Shown here one piece after another: positions 7,782-15,531 of a stretch of DNA of 22,349 nucleotides. The DNA comes from Candidatus Baldrarchaeota archaeon (lineage in GTDB: Archaea > Asgardarchaeota > Baldrarchaeia > Baldrarchaeales > DXJG01). Under the pieces are notes generated by a model. It worked only from the letters and a program-made list of their open reading frames with translations. It did not search any database and was not told the origin of the DNA. Location: NCBI GenBank assembly GCA_030587435.1, contig JAUQZC010000065.1, positions 1-22,349 on the forward strand, read 5' to 3'. Both the position numbers and the translations under genes were made by a program. The stretch's first letter is position 1. Every line of letters starts with the position of its first letter.

Positions 7782-8368
7782 TTATTTCAAGAAATTAACA
7801 GTTGTACCTGTTAGAAACATTTCAATAAACGTCAATGCGAGTATCACGGCAAGAAGTACTATCATTTTCGATTCTTCAATTCCATGTAGGATTTTGGTGC
7901 CTACGTAGAGTTGCAGAAGCAGGGAGTAGAAGGCAGCAAATAAAGAAATGTACGGTAGAAAGCCTCCAAGTATACATGGACCAATACCGTAACAGAGAGT
8001 TTCCACGTACTTAGGATAGTTCCCTTGCCGCCCATTAACTTGTGGAAGATGTGGAAAAATATTGTCATAGAGAATAGTAACAGGTATGCAAATCCTATAA
8101 TCAAGAGTGGTTCGATTAGATACGCTAGGGCTCCATATTTTGGTATTAAATATTCTTCAATAATTTTATAAGCTAAAATGTGAGCTTGATAAGAGGACGA
8201 GTGATCTGCGCTCTTAATTCCCAGAAAATTTACAATGGCGTTAAGATTGATATGATTAAGGTAACCTCGGAAAAAATATTAGAGAAGGCTTCCAATTTTC
8301 GTTTTTAATACTTTCAAAAATTTTACAGGATCCCTTAGTATATGAATTAACTTATTTAATTTATTCAC
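7782..8368 (-). pseudogene. Yip1-domain membrane protein, broken by about four single-base losses
   Basis: No single frame covers this stretch, but reading frames in turn gives a full Yip1-family protein. From GTG 8366-8368 the order is MNKLNKLIHILRDPVKFF, then ESIKNENWKPSLIFF, VTLIISILTPL, VNFLGIK...HILAYKIIEEYL, FAYLLLFSMTIFFHIFHKLMGGKG, then NYPKYVETLCYG...PYISLFAAFYSLLLQLYVG and a last helix ending FLTGTTVNFLK. The 'DPxxFF..I....W..sL' opening and the 'H...k..GGkG.....' turn are Yip1 hallmarks. Restoring one base at each of about 8316-8324, 8271-8276, 8234-8238 and 8022-8024 gives 591 bases, exactly 197 codons, and five or so membrane helices. Frames ending at 7782 and 7901 are pieces of it. 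Confidence 0.75.
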
Positions 8369-8380
8369 CAAATAAGTGTT

Positions 8381-8866
8381 TTAGGTCTTCCAGACTCTAT
8401 AAAAGTATACGATTAGTGCGAGTGGAAAGCAAACTGTGCAAAACATATATACTGTGGAGGAAGAAACCACGTATAGTAGGGGATTGGCTTGTAGGGGGAA
8501 GAATGGTCTAATATCTGTGTAAAGGAAAGAATCTAGGAATATATGGAAATATGTTCCGAAAATGTTTGTAAATAAAATTTTCCTAAATGAACTTCTCTGC
8601 TTTAGTTTAAAGACTTCCAATAGTTTTTCAGTGTAGTCTCTAATTAGGTATAAGATTAGGGATAGGGGTATGCTAAGCAAGGTTGCCCCAAGATAGGTAT
8701 GAAGGAAACCGTGCAATCTTGCACCGGGTCTATACATGTATAGGTTGTAGAAAGGTTCGATATCGACAATAACACTTGAAATTAAAAGTGAGAAAAGATC
8801 GAAAATAGAGAAGAAAAGTAACCCAAATAGTAGTGCAGGACCCCAATGGAAAGGAGTAAAAGGCAA
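8381..8866 (-). CDS. YdjM-type membrane-bound metal-dependent hydrolase
   Basis: A 161-residue membrane protein beginning MPFTPFHWGPALLFG. It carries the spaced polar residues of the YdjM/DUF457 family inside or beside helices: FHWGP, a DIEPF turn (about residue 36-40), LHGFLHTYLGA and GTYFHIFLDSFLY, followed by RPFFP. The His and Asp residues of these blocks are the presumed metal ligands. Helices are at about 10-30, 55-75, 100-115 and 130-155. The start is TTG at 8864-8866, supported by AGAGGGG just ahead (about 8872-8878). It lies 12 bases upstream of the Yip1 remnant on the same strand, so the two may have formed an operon. Substrate is unknown; a lipid or phosphoester has been proposed for such proteins, but the sequence does not show it. 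Confidence 0.75.
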   Translation of the reverse strand: MPFTPFHWGPALLFGLLFFSIFDLFSLLISSVIVDIEPFYNLYMYRPGARLHGFLHTYLGATLLSIPLSLILYLIRDYTEKLLEVFKLKQRSSFRKILFTNIFGTYFHIFLDSFLYTDIRPFFPLQANPLLYVVSSSTVYMFCTVCFPLALIVYFYRVWKT

Positions 8867-8976
8867 ATTCTACCCCTCTGACATCGCTTATTTGAACATT
8901 TAATATTCCAGTATTTCATATCAAGATTAGAGGAGATAAACTGCTTGTACACAAAGACAGACTAAATGTACTATAC

Positions 8977-9025
8977 ATAATGGCACACATTATATGTTAC
9001 GGGAACATAATAAGTATTGTTATGT
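8977..9025 (+). promoter_or_regulatory. Promoter with two inverted repeats ahead of the DNA methyltransferase
   Basis: ATAATG (8977-8982) and CATTAT (8988-8993) form a 5-base-spaced inverted repeat. ACATAA (9005-9010) and TTATGT (9020-9025) form a second with a 9-base spacer. The right arm of the first overlaps a TATA-like ATTATATG, so a bound protein could block transcription. Ribosome site GGAGG is at 9047-9051. That these are operators is inference. Confidence 0.35.
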
Positions 9026-9064
9026 AGTGAATCTTGCAGAATTGCAGGAGGATTTGATAGTTAA

Positions 9065-11164
9065 ATGAAAATTGACACTATTTTGGAGAAACTCCAGATA
9101 AGGCATGTGGATCATGTAAAAAGGGCGTTTGATATTCTTGTTTCATCGTTAGCCATTATTAAGAAAAGTCTTAGAGAAGACAATATTGATGAATTTAAGG
9201 GTCTCATTGGATTCGATTTTTTTAATTTAAGCGAAAAAGAAAGGGGATTTCTATGGGAAAGCGCAGATAGATATTCCTTTATTAATCGAGATTTTGTATA
9301 TGATTTACAGAGGAAAGTACAGAAAATTCTTACACCATTTGAAAGAAAAAGGTTAGCAGCATACTACACAAAGGATGCGGGATTAAGAATTATGGTTGAA
9401 ACTACTGCGCTGTTTTTAGATATTTATTCGAAAAATGATGTTGTTCTTGCGGATTTTTTCCTTGGATCAGGGCTGACCTTGTCAAGAACGCTTGAAAAGA
9501 TGGGAGATAAACGTTTTTCTGTGGTTTTAGGAGTTGAGCCTCACCCTCTTGCAGCGTTAGTAGCTTACGCATCCTTACTGTATTTTATGAAAGGAGCCAC
9601 TGAGAAAATTAGGATAATTGTCGGAGACTTTTTTAAATTAACATACATGCAAAAAACGTTGAACTTCTTTGATGATGGATTGCAGAGAGCAGAGAAAGTT
9701 GATGTTATTCTTACTAATCCTCCGTTTACTAGATGGGAGACTTTAGATAAAAAATATAGAGAATTTCTTAGAGAGCTTGTAGAGGAATTAGGATATAAAA
9801 AATATGTTGTTCGAGGACAGTTAAACTTGCAGTTAATAGCTCTTTTTCTCATGGATTACTTCTTAAAGGATAATGGGCTGCTTGTCTCTGTGCTTCCCGC
9901 ATCCACCTTCTATACGGCCTCAGGTGAAAGCGTAAAGAAATTGCTTAGAGAAAAATACAAAATACTTGGAATATTGGAGTCCAGTTCTGAAACAGCGTTC
10001 TCCACAGACAGCGGATTCAAAGAACTAATAATTGCATGTATTAAAGGGAGAGAAAGATTTCATGAAACGGCGTTCATTTCCTTAAACGAAACAAAAAATG
10101 TCGAAAATATTTCTAAACTGTTTTTTGGAAGAAAATTAAACGTAAACGTGCCAAGTTTTTGTACGGTGAATTACGTCAACCTATATGACGTTTTGGAAAT
10201 ATGGGATATGAATTGGCTTGTTTTCTTTGGAGAAAAGGAATTAAGAAACTTACTTTCCAAAATCTTTTCATACGGTATAAAAAGGAGGACTGTTAGTTCA
10301 TGGAATAATGTTTTTGAAAGAAAACTTCTTGTGAGAGGCGTAGAAATATATGGCCCAGACTTTTTCTTTATTCCTAATAAATTTTGGAAAATTGTTAATA
10401 AAACTTACGAAAAAGTTGTTATTGTGAATGAAAAATCAGGCAAGAAACTTTCCATTGAAAAAGAATATTTAGAGGCAACTTTAAGAAGACCTGCTCTTTA
10501 CTCTTATAGAATTTTTGTGGAGCCTAAACATTATTTTATTAATGTTCCTCCAGTCGAGTTAAACGAGCTTCCTCTGGATGTCGTTGAATACCTTAACTGG
10601 GGGAAAACTTCTGGTGTAGCGGACTCTGCGTTGAGAAAGTTTGGAAAATACTGGTATAGTCACGTCTTTAGGCAAACTAAGACAAAGAAACCTTATGGAA
10701 AAGTGTTTTTACCAGATAAGGTAGACTTTATGTTTAAACGTCGTGGTGTCTTTGCTAACTACTCTGACATCCCAATGATAGCTTCTAAGAACTTTTACGT
10801 AATAAAAATTAATAATGATGAAATGTGTAAGGTTCTTACAGCCTGGTTCAATAGCACTTTTTTCATATCTCTCCTTTTAGTTGCTGGAAGAAAAATTTCA
10901 GAACATTGGACAAGGTTTCTTGAAGATGACTACTTAAAACTACCTGTTCTAAACGTAAAAACGCTAAGCGAAGAAAAAATAAAAAACATTTGTAGATCCA
11001 TGGAGGCAATCGTCACAAAAAAGTTACCTCCATTACCCCATCAACTAGATGAAGAATATAGGGTGAAACTTGATGTTTCATTAGCAGAAGCCATAGGACT
11101 ATTAAATCCACAAAAAATCGTCGAAAAATTACATACACTACTTAGAGAATATTGGAAAAGGTAA
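9065..11164 (+). CDS. Orphan N6-adenine DNA methyltransferase
   Basis: A 699-residue protein. Residues about 95-115 hold RLAAYYTKDAGLRIM, the 'YYTP'-like lead-in to class I amino-methyltransferases. Motif I is ADFFLGSGLTLS (about 137-148). The catalytic NPPF is at about 217-220, followed by TRWETL and a helix-rich stretch, then LLVSVLPASTFY. Together these fit the gamma-type N6-adenine methyltransferases of type I HsdM, Eco57I or PglX style. The C-terminal 300 residues, with WFNSTFFISLLL and a LKLPVLN strand, look like a target-recognition region. No nuclease PD-(D/E)xK or helicase motif is visible, and no restriction gene adjoins it. Host-regulatory methylation, a solitary defence remnant or a type IIG-like enzyme lacking its nuclease are all possible. 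Confidence 0.8.
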   Translation: MKIDTILEKLQIRHVDHVKRAFDILVSSLAIIKKSLREDNIDEFKGLIGFDFFNLSEKERGFLWESADRYSFINRDFVYDLQRKVQKILTPFERKRLAAYYTKDAGLRIMVETTALFLDIYSKNDVVLADFFLGSGLTLSRTLEKMGDKRFSVVLGVEPHPLAALVAYASLLYFMKGATEKIRIIVGDFFKLTYMQKTLNFFDDGLQRAEKVDVILTNPPFTRWETLDKKYREFLRELVEELGYKKYVVRGQLNLQLIALFLMDYFLKDNGLLVSVLPASTFYTASGESVKKLLREKYKILGILESSSETAFSTDSGFKELIIACIKGRERFHETAFISLNETKNVENISKLFFGRKLNVNVPSFCTVNYVNLYDVLEIWDMNWLVFFGEKELRNLLSKIFSYGIKRRTVSSWNNVFERKLLVRGVEIYGPDFFFIPNKFWKIVNKTYEKVVIVNEKSGKKLSIEKEYLEATLRRPALYSYRIFVEPKHYFINVPPVELNELPLDVVEYLNWGKTSGVADSALRKFGKYWYSHVFRQTKTKKPYGKVFLPDKVDFMFKRRGVFANYSDIPMIASKNFYVIKINNDEMCKVLTAWFNSTFFISLLLVAGRKISEHWTRFLEDDYLKLPVLNVKTLSEEKIKNICRSMEAIVTKKLPPLPHQLDEEYRVKLDVSLAEAIGLLNPQKIVEKLHTLLREYWKR

Positions 11165-11208
11165 TGTTTGCTGCACTTAAATGAAATAAAGTGGTAAATG
11201 TTTATTGA

Positions 11209-11898
11209 TTAATATAGGTGTTGTTTAAACCATCTAAGACTTTCGTTCAATGCTTTTTTTCTCAGTTCTGGATCTGTAAATCTATGATTTCCTCCTCTTA
11301 TTATTTTCAACTCTTTTGGTTCCTTAGCAAGATTAAACAGTACATGGGCGTCTCGGACGGGTACAATTTCATCCCGGTCACCGTGAATTACCAATATGTG
11401 AGAAACCTCTTTCGCTGCTCCAGTAATATCCACGTTTTCCAGATCTTTGATGAACCCTTCGGGAATGACTCCCCTTAATGGGTTCAATATTTCTTTTAAG
11501 AAAATTGGTGCAGCCCAGGTTACCAATGCTTTAATAAATTTGAATTTTGAAGCTGCAAGTATAGAGATGGTTCCTCCTAAACTACTTCCTAGGAGCCCCA
11601 CGTCCTCAAACATGCTATGAACATATTGTAATACTGCTTCAAGGTCTCTTAATCTCGCAGTAACAGTTGAATTTGCAAAATTTCCTTCGCTTTCTCCACA
11701 TCCTCTGAAATCAAACCTAAGAACATTGATTCCATTTTTAGTCAATATATCTGCGATTTCAAGATACTTCTCACTATCCTTGGTACTTAGCATTCCATGG
11801 CACGTCACAATGATCGGTGCGTTCTGTTCCTGAATTCTATGAAGCACGCCTACAATTTTTAGTTTATCAACCTCTAAAATCACTCTTTCTACTAGCAT
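11209..11898 (-). CDS. Alpha/beta hydrolase (serine esterase/peptidase-like)
   Basis: A 229-residue single-domain alpha/beta hydrolase. The oxyanion-hole strand is VTCHGM (residues 31-36). LRFDFRGCGESEG (60-72) follows. The nucleophile elbow is GSSLGG with Ser106. The acid is Asp176 in HGDRDEIVP and the base is His205 in GGNHRF. All three catalytic residues are therefore present in the normal order and spacing. There is no signal peptide, so it is cytosolic. GGGAG lies about 8 bases before the ATG. It is divergently transcribed from the first RHH cassette and convergent with the DNA methyltransferase gene (44 bases apart). Closest in style to the 'dienelactone hydrolase/acylaminoacyl-peptidase' group; substrate not inferable. 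Confidence 0.85.
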   Translation of the reverse strand: MLVERVILEVDKLKIVGVLHRIQEQNAPIIVTCHGMLSTKDSEKYLEIADILTKNGINVLRFDFRGCGESEGNFANSTVTARLRDLEAVLQYVHSMFEDVGLLGSSLGGTISILAASKFKFIKALVTWAAPIFLKEILNPLRGVIPEGFIKDLENVDITGAAKEVSHILVIHGDRDEIVPVRDAHVLFNLAKEPKELKIIRGGNHRFTDPELRKKALNESLRWFKQHLY

Positions 11899-11944
11899 AT
11901 TAGAACTCCCTATCCAATTACTGCTCTGCCTGCTACATTTGAAA

Positions 11945-11983
11945 TCATAAAATACGCGAATTTTTAAATAATGTATGGTTGTA
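11945..11983. promoter_or_regulatory. Divergent promoters of the hydrolase and RHH cassette 1
   Basis: Plus-strand TTTTTAAATA (11961-11970) fits a TATA box for the cassette, with transcription starting near 11995. The minus strand around 11945-11955 reads TATTTTATG, a TATA-like element for the hydrolase. Just downstream on the plus strand, TGTATGGTTGTA (11972-11983) resembles TGTATGTTGTA ahead of cassette 2 (minus strand, 16501-16511), a possible shared operator. Confidence 0.35.
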
Positions 11984-12034
11984 AACTATCACTGTAACAT
12001 GAAATCATTTTGACATAGTGACTCGGTGATATTA

Positions 12035-12673
12035 TTGGGGAAAATCCGGGTAGATATTCCTGATAATGTTGAAAAATATTTTAGACGCGCAGTCGTTGAG
12101 AGAATACCTTTTAAAAAAGGAGCTTTAAGTAACGCTGCTACAAGAGCATTTATTATGTGGATTACAGGTGGAGAACCTTGGCTTTATATGAATAGTAGAA
12201 TGGGTATTGAAGTACGTCCTGAAAAACTTCTTGATGTCATCCTTTCCATTATTGACACTATTTGCAGAGAAAAAATTAAGGTGCATTTTGTTTGCAGTAA
12301 TGAGAAAGCAGATCTTTTGAAAGCCATTTACCCTGACATAAAAATTAACGAAGAAGTAGAAATTGAATTACATGTTAAAGACGCCAAAGAGTTTTTTAAG
12401 AAGCTTTCAATTATAGAGAAATTAGATGAACTGCAGGAACTTTTTATTGAGTTTGATGATGGAGATATTTATCTTGTTTCAAGTGGAGGTGGATGTTTAT
12501 TTTTAAATGCGGATACTATGCCGTTAGAAAAAAAGAAGGAAATCGTTGCTCAAATACTCAAAATACATGGAAGAGCTAAAGATTACAGGAAAAATGAAGA
12601 CAAAATTAAGGGTAATTTTCATATATTGATTCTATACGAGGGTGGCCCAATGGAGGTTAAGGTGGATGAGTGA
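12035..12673 (+). CDS. RHH-like N-terminus fused to an uncharacterised domain (cassette 1, gene 1)
   Basis: A protein of 212 residues from this start. The N-terminus (KIRVDIPDNVEKYFRRAV, then KKGALSNAATRAFIMWI) has the strand-helix-helix layout of ribbon-helix-helix DNA-binding proteins. The rest is an alpha/beta domain I do not recognise. Its last block (GDIYL...GGGCLFLNAD, LEKKKEIVAQILKIHGRAK, NFHILIL) aligns with the end of the minus-strand protein at 15759-16478 (NIKL...WGCLHIDP, DEEQKELVKIFLEIHGFGK, DFAIVV), so the two are paralogues. The frame opens at GTG 12026, but GGTGAT (12025-12030) is better read as the ribosome site for TTG 12035. It overlaps the next gene by 8 bases, so the two are translationally coupled. 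A DNA-binding autoregulator is plausible; the function of the C-terminal domain is unknown. Confidence 0.7.
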   Translation: MGKIRVDIPDNVEKYFRRAVVERIPFKKGALSNAATRAFIMWITGGEPWLYMNSRMGIEVRPEKLLDVILSIIDTICREKIKVHFVCSNEKADLLKAIYPDIKINEEVEIELHVKDAKEFFKKLSIIEKLDELQELFIEFDDGDIYLVSSGGGCLFLNADTMPLEKKKEIVAQILKIHGRAKDYRKNEDKIKGNFHILILYEGGPMEVKVDE

Positions 12674-12893
12674 AAATGTTGAAAAATATGTTAAAAGAAC
12701 CGTTGCTTATTTTAGAAGCCTTGTAGATCATGCTTTAAGGCCTTATGAACCGTCACCTACACATGTACTTAAACGCATATTAAAACCGTTTTGTAAAAAT
12801 ATTAGTTTTGTAGCAGAAAACGGAACAAAAAGCCACTTTAAAAAATTAGTGGAAGAAATTTCAAAAAACTGCAAGAAATATGTTTTAGCATAA
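12666..12893 (+). CDS. Small helical protein of paralogous family (cassette 1, gene 2)
   Basis: A 75-residue protein from ATG 12666, which overlaps the preceding stop as ATGAGTGA. GGAGG (12652-12656) lies 9 bases ahead; the ATG at 12642 is upstream of that site and is rejected. It is mostly helical and basic. It aligns along its length with the 76-residue product of 15532-15762: F-x2-L-x2-H-x-L-R near residues 16-25, then H-x2-K-R, L-x-P-x-C-K and N-G-T followed by a His. The conserved His, Arg, Lys and Cys spacing argues for a functional protein rather than a chance frame. No known toxin, antitoxin or nucleic-acid motif is apparent. Position suggests a partner of gene 1. Confidence 0.7.
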   Translation: MSENVEKYVKRTVAYFRSLVDHALRPYEPSPTHVLKRILKPFCKNISFVAENGTKSHFKKLVEEISKNCKKYVLA

Positions 12894-12962
12894 AATGGGC
12901 GAAGATCACCGTGTGTATAGCTTTTACTAAGTCTACTTTTCAGTCTTGCAGTTACTAAGAGA

Positions 12963-13718
12963 TTATTCTTCCTCCTCTATGAAGCTTTTAATGAATTTTA
13001 TCGTTCTTTCCAACATCGCGTTAAATAGTTTTTCACCCTTTTCTTTTGACGCTTTTGTTGGGTCTCCTATTGCTCCCGTATCTGTAAACTCGTCGGTGTT
13101 CCAAGGTGTAATTACTTTATCCTTTTCCCAGATTGCAGTATATGGTGTTTTAGGTTCTTTCATCACTGGTTTCTTTATTTTAGAAACCCTAACTTTGTCA
13201 GGTGTTCCTATGAGTGCTGTGCTTGTTTCAAATTCACCTGCATGTCCCCAAATCTTAGATTCCAACACTTTTTCGGTAACATCGCTGATAAATAGCCATG
13301 GGTTAATCAACGCGACTTTCATATCCAATCCGTCTCTTATGTCTCTAAGAGCTATTGTTAAAGCAGGTATGTTTCCGCCATGACCGTTTATAATGACCAG
13401 TTTTTCGACTCCGTGCTGTTTTAAACTGTAAGCTATGTCTAAAACGAGGCTAATTAAAGTATTTTCGCTTAAAGTTATTGTTCCAGGGAAATTCATGTGA
13501 TGGGGAGAGATACCGTACCATATTGGAGGCAAAACATATACTTTGCCTTTTAGAGCTTCAGCAGCCTTCTCTGATAGGTGAAGTGCGCTATAAGTATCTG
13601 TACCTAAAGGAAGATGAAGAGAATGCTGCTCACAGCTACCAACTGGAAGAATAACAGCCCCAATGTTTGGAAGCTTTTCTTCAACTTCATCCCAAGTCAA
13701 ATCATACCAATAAACCAT
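12963..13718 (-). CDS. Creatininase-family metal-dependent amidohydrolase
   Basis: A 251-residue protein of the creatininase family. LPVGSCEQHSLHLPLGTD (residues 24-41) supplies Glu30, His32 and Asp41, matching the metal-binding E-x-H...D block. NGHGGN (about 114-119) and HAGEFETS (about 167-174) are the other family blocks. The family includes creatinine amidohydrolase and the ArfB formamide hydrolase of archaeal riboflavin/F420 synthesis. The length and the lack of ArfB-specific context here prevent a closer call. ATG 13716-13718 is the likely start; the GTG just ahead is part of ribosome sites (GAGGTG at 13719-13724 and 13726-13731). It lies convergent to cassette 1. A DUF917 gene further up the same strand suggests, by inference, cyclic amide or hydantoin-like chemistry. 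Confidence 0.85.
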   Translation of the reverse strand: MVYWYDLTWDEVEEKLPNIGAVILPVGSCEQHSLHLPLGTDTYSALHLSEKAAEALKGKVYVLPPIWYGISPHHMNFPGTITLSENTLISLVLDIAYSLKQHGVEKLVIINGHGGNIPALTIALRDIRDGLDMKVALINPWLFISDVTEKVLESKIWGHAGEFETSTALIGTPDKVRVSKIKKPVMKEPKTPYTAIWEKDKVITPWNTDEFTDTGAIGDPTKASKEKGEKLFNAMLERTIKFIKSFIEEEE

Positions 13719-13813
13719 CACCTCTCACCTCACAGCATAAAACAACACGATACCAAATAAATCTATGCTTCGAAAAATACTTGGATTTACTCAAAATACG
13801 CTGATCAAATTCC

Positions 13814-13942
13814 TTAGAAAATGAAAACAGATATTTTTGCTCTCGCGTAAGATCTTGTTAAATTTATTTTTCCTGAATAATTTTGCTGTGAACCGCGATT
13901 AGATAACATTAATAAGTCTATTAAGACACTGGCATCAAGCAC
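13814..13942 (-). pseudogene. VapC PIN-domain toxin, N-terminal stub
   Basis: A GTG (13940-13942) overlapping the end of the antitoxin gene opens a 42-codon frame starting VLDASVLIDLLMLSN. This is the first strand and helix of a PIN domain, with the first catalytic Asp. After about 17 residues the sequence stops resembling PIN domains (GSQQNYSGKINLTRS) and ends at TAA 13814-13816. The remaining acidic residues and nearly all of the usual ~130-residue domain are missing, so the toxin has been deleted. It is coupled to vapB as in intact VapBC operons. Confidence 0.6.
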
Positions 13943-14192
13943 TAAGGTACCTATTATACTTTCTTTTATCCTTTCTTCTCTCCTCATAAAGCTCTTTTAA
14001 TGCTTCTTCAACATCTTCTCTTGGAGTGCATGCCTCTAATAAAAGTTTAGGGTTCTTTTTTCTCCTGTACATTAATAAAAATCGTATTGCTTCATCAAAA
14101 TCAACTCTACGACCCAGCTTAATCTGAAGTTCTGACACAAACTTTAATAATTCTCTTTTCGTTTCCTCTTTAATAGCTATAGTAGACGACAT
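13935..14192 (-). CDS. VapB-type ribbon-helix-helix antitoxin
   Basis: An 85-residue protein. The N-terminal half, SSTIAIKEETKRELL then LGRRVDFDEAIRFLL, is the archaeal VapB ribbon-helix-helix pattern (strand, helix with KREL, 'DEAIRFLL' second helix). The C-terminal tail is charged and helical (ALKELYEERRKDKRKYNRY), as expected for the part that wraps the toxin. ATG 14190-14192 is preferred, since GTG 14201 lies in GTGTGATT, a weak ribosome site. The downstream vapC is only a stub, so this antitoxin has no visible local toxin. Its N-terminus resembles that of the protein at 15759-16478. It may still autoregulate or act on toxins encoded elsewhere. Confidence 0.75.
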   Translation of the reverse strand: MSSTIAIKEETKRELLKFVSELQIKLGRRVDFDEAIRFLLMYRRKKNPKLLLEACTPREDVEEALKELYEERRKDKRKYNRYLSA

Positions 14193-14337
14193 ATTAATCA
14201 CACTAAATCAACATCTTTAAGATTGCTTAAAACACTTCCGCAAAATTAAAGTTAAACCTGATCCTTTTATCAAAATCTTGATTTACAAAGCCTATCATTT
14301 CAGATTTCAAAGTATAAAATATTCTTTTGAAAGGTGA

Positions 14338-15421
14338 TTAAAGATAACTCGCCAAGCGCTTGTTTATAATTTTCTCTAAGTCCCTATACACCTCGGGATC
14401 TTTAACACCATCTCCGAGAATAAGGTAATCCTTATTAATGTGACCTAGAATTACGTTTTACCCTTAGGCTCCAAAGCTTCAGACGATAGTATCGGTAATC
14501 CTGTTTCGGGATCCATCAATACTATTAGATCTGGGAACGTGGCTATTCTTTGGCTGTTTTTCTCTAAGGTCATGTACTCGTTAAAGAATACTATTTCATA
14601 CTTATCGTTGCTGCAGGTAAGTTTTATGGTTCCTATATCGAATCCACCACGTGTCTCGAGGTTTGCGTCAACTATTTTGCATTCGCCTATAACTTCTCTT
14701 TTTGCAGCTTCAAACGCTTTGTAACATGCTTCCATACAGTCCTTGCTAGCATAGTCGAGAATTGTTCTACCGATTTTCATGGAGTGTTTTATAGCGTTGG
14801 GGGTTCCGTGAATTTTTGTATATTTTGCTTCTACTGGGTTTCTGGCTACTGCAACTTCGCCGCCAGCTTCCTCAGCCGCTTTTCTAATGAATTTACTGGA
14901 TACTGTAAACTGCCTGTAACAAATAGTTCTAGGTACTTGTTGGTTTCGAGGTTTCCGCCTGCTACGGCCTGCTTAGAAATATAGTTTTTCGCTTTGTGAA
15001 GCTCCATGGAACCCATAATATCTGTTAGATGGACTCTGTCATCGCATGGGATGTCAACAACTGGTATTTTTAGGGTTACTGATTGAATCCACCCATTAAC
15101 ACTATTTATTCCACCTATTTCGCAAGTTATGAGCTCATCAACTTTTACACCGTTTTCCTTGAGTATCTCGATAGCCCTAACTAGGTGTGTGGGTTTCAAA
15201 TATCTTTCTTGAGCAGCCTGAGAGCCGACAACAGAAACAGTTACGAGTACTTGTTCATCTTTTATTTCATTAGGTTCTAGAATATTTACTTCGCCACCAA
15301 GTTTAAGAGCGAGTTCTGCATACTCTAAACCTTCATTAATATGTCCTCCTCCACCGCCACCGAAAAATGCTCCACCATAAACAACAGATTTAACGTCAAA
15401 CATACTACGTATTCTAATCAT
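14338..15421 (-). pseudogene. DUF917 / S-methyl-thiohydantoin desulfurase-like protein, two frame breaks
   Basis: Three pieces in shifting frames make one DUF917 protein. Piece one has the family start FGGGGGGHINEGLEYAELA and later TCEIGGIN, DIPCDD and GSMELHKAK. Restoring one base near 14898-14899 continues into FIRKAAEEAGGEVAVARNP, HGTPNAIKH, MKIGRTILDYASKD, GGFDIGTIKL and DLIVLMDPETGLP. Restoring one base in the T run 14456-14459 (A run on the coding strand) continues into NVILGHINKDYLILGDGV and a helix ending RLASYL. The rebuilt gene is 361 residues, the normal family length, and ends at 14338. ATG 15419-15421 has GGTGG 7 bases ahead, better than ATG 15427. The family acts on thiohydantoin or hydantoin-like rings. 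Either pseudogene or assembly error. Confidence 0.8.
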
Positions 15422-15531
15422 TATCATCCCACCTAAGCTACATGCACCAGACGTGTGAAAACAATAAACTTAAAATTTGATATGTTTGGATGCATCTTGT
15501 TACTTTAGTACAAGATATCTAACTTTTTCAG

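Noticed and set aside
8107..8117. GGTTCGATT, resembling a tRNA T-loop
   Set aside because: It falls inside the Yip1 coding sequence and no acceptor or anticodon stem can be built around it.
12946..13383. 145-codon plus-strand frame
   Set aside because: It is antisense to the creatininase gene, which carries all family motifs.
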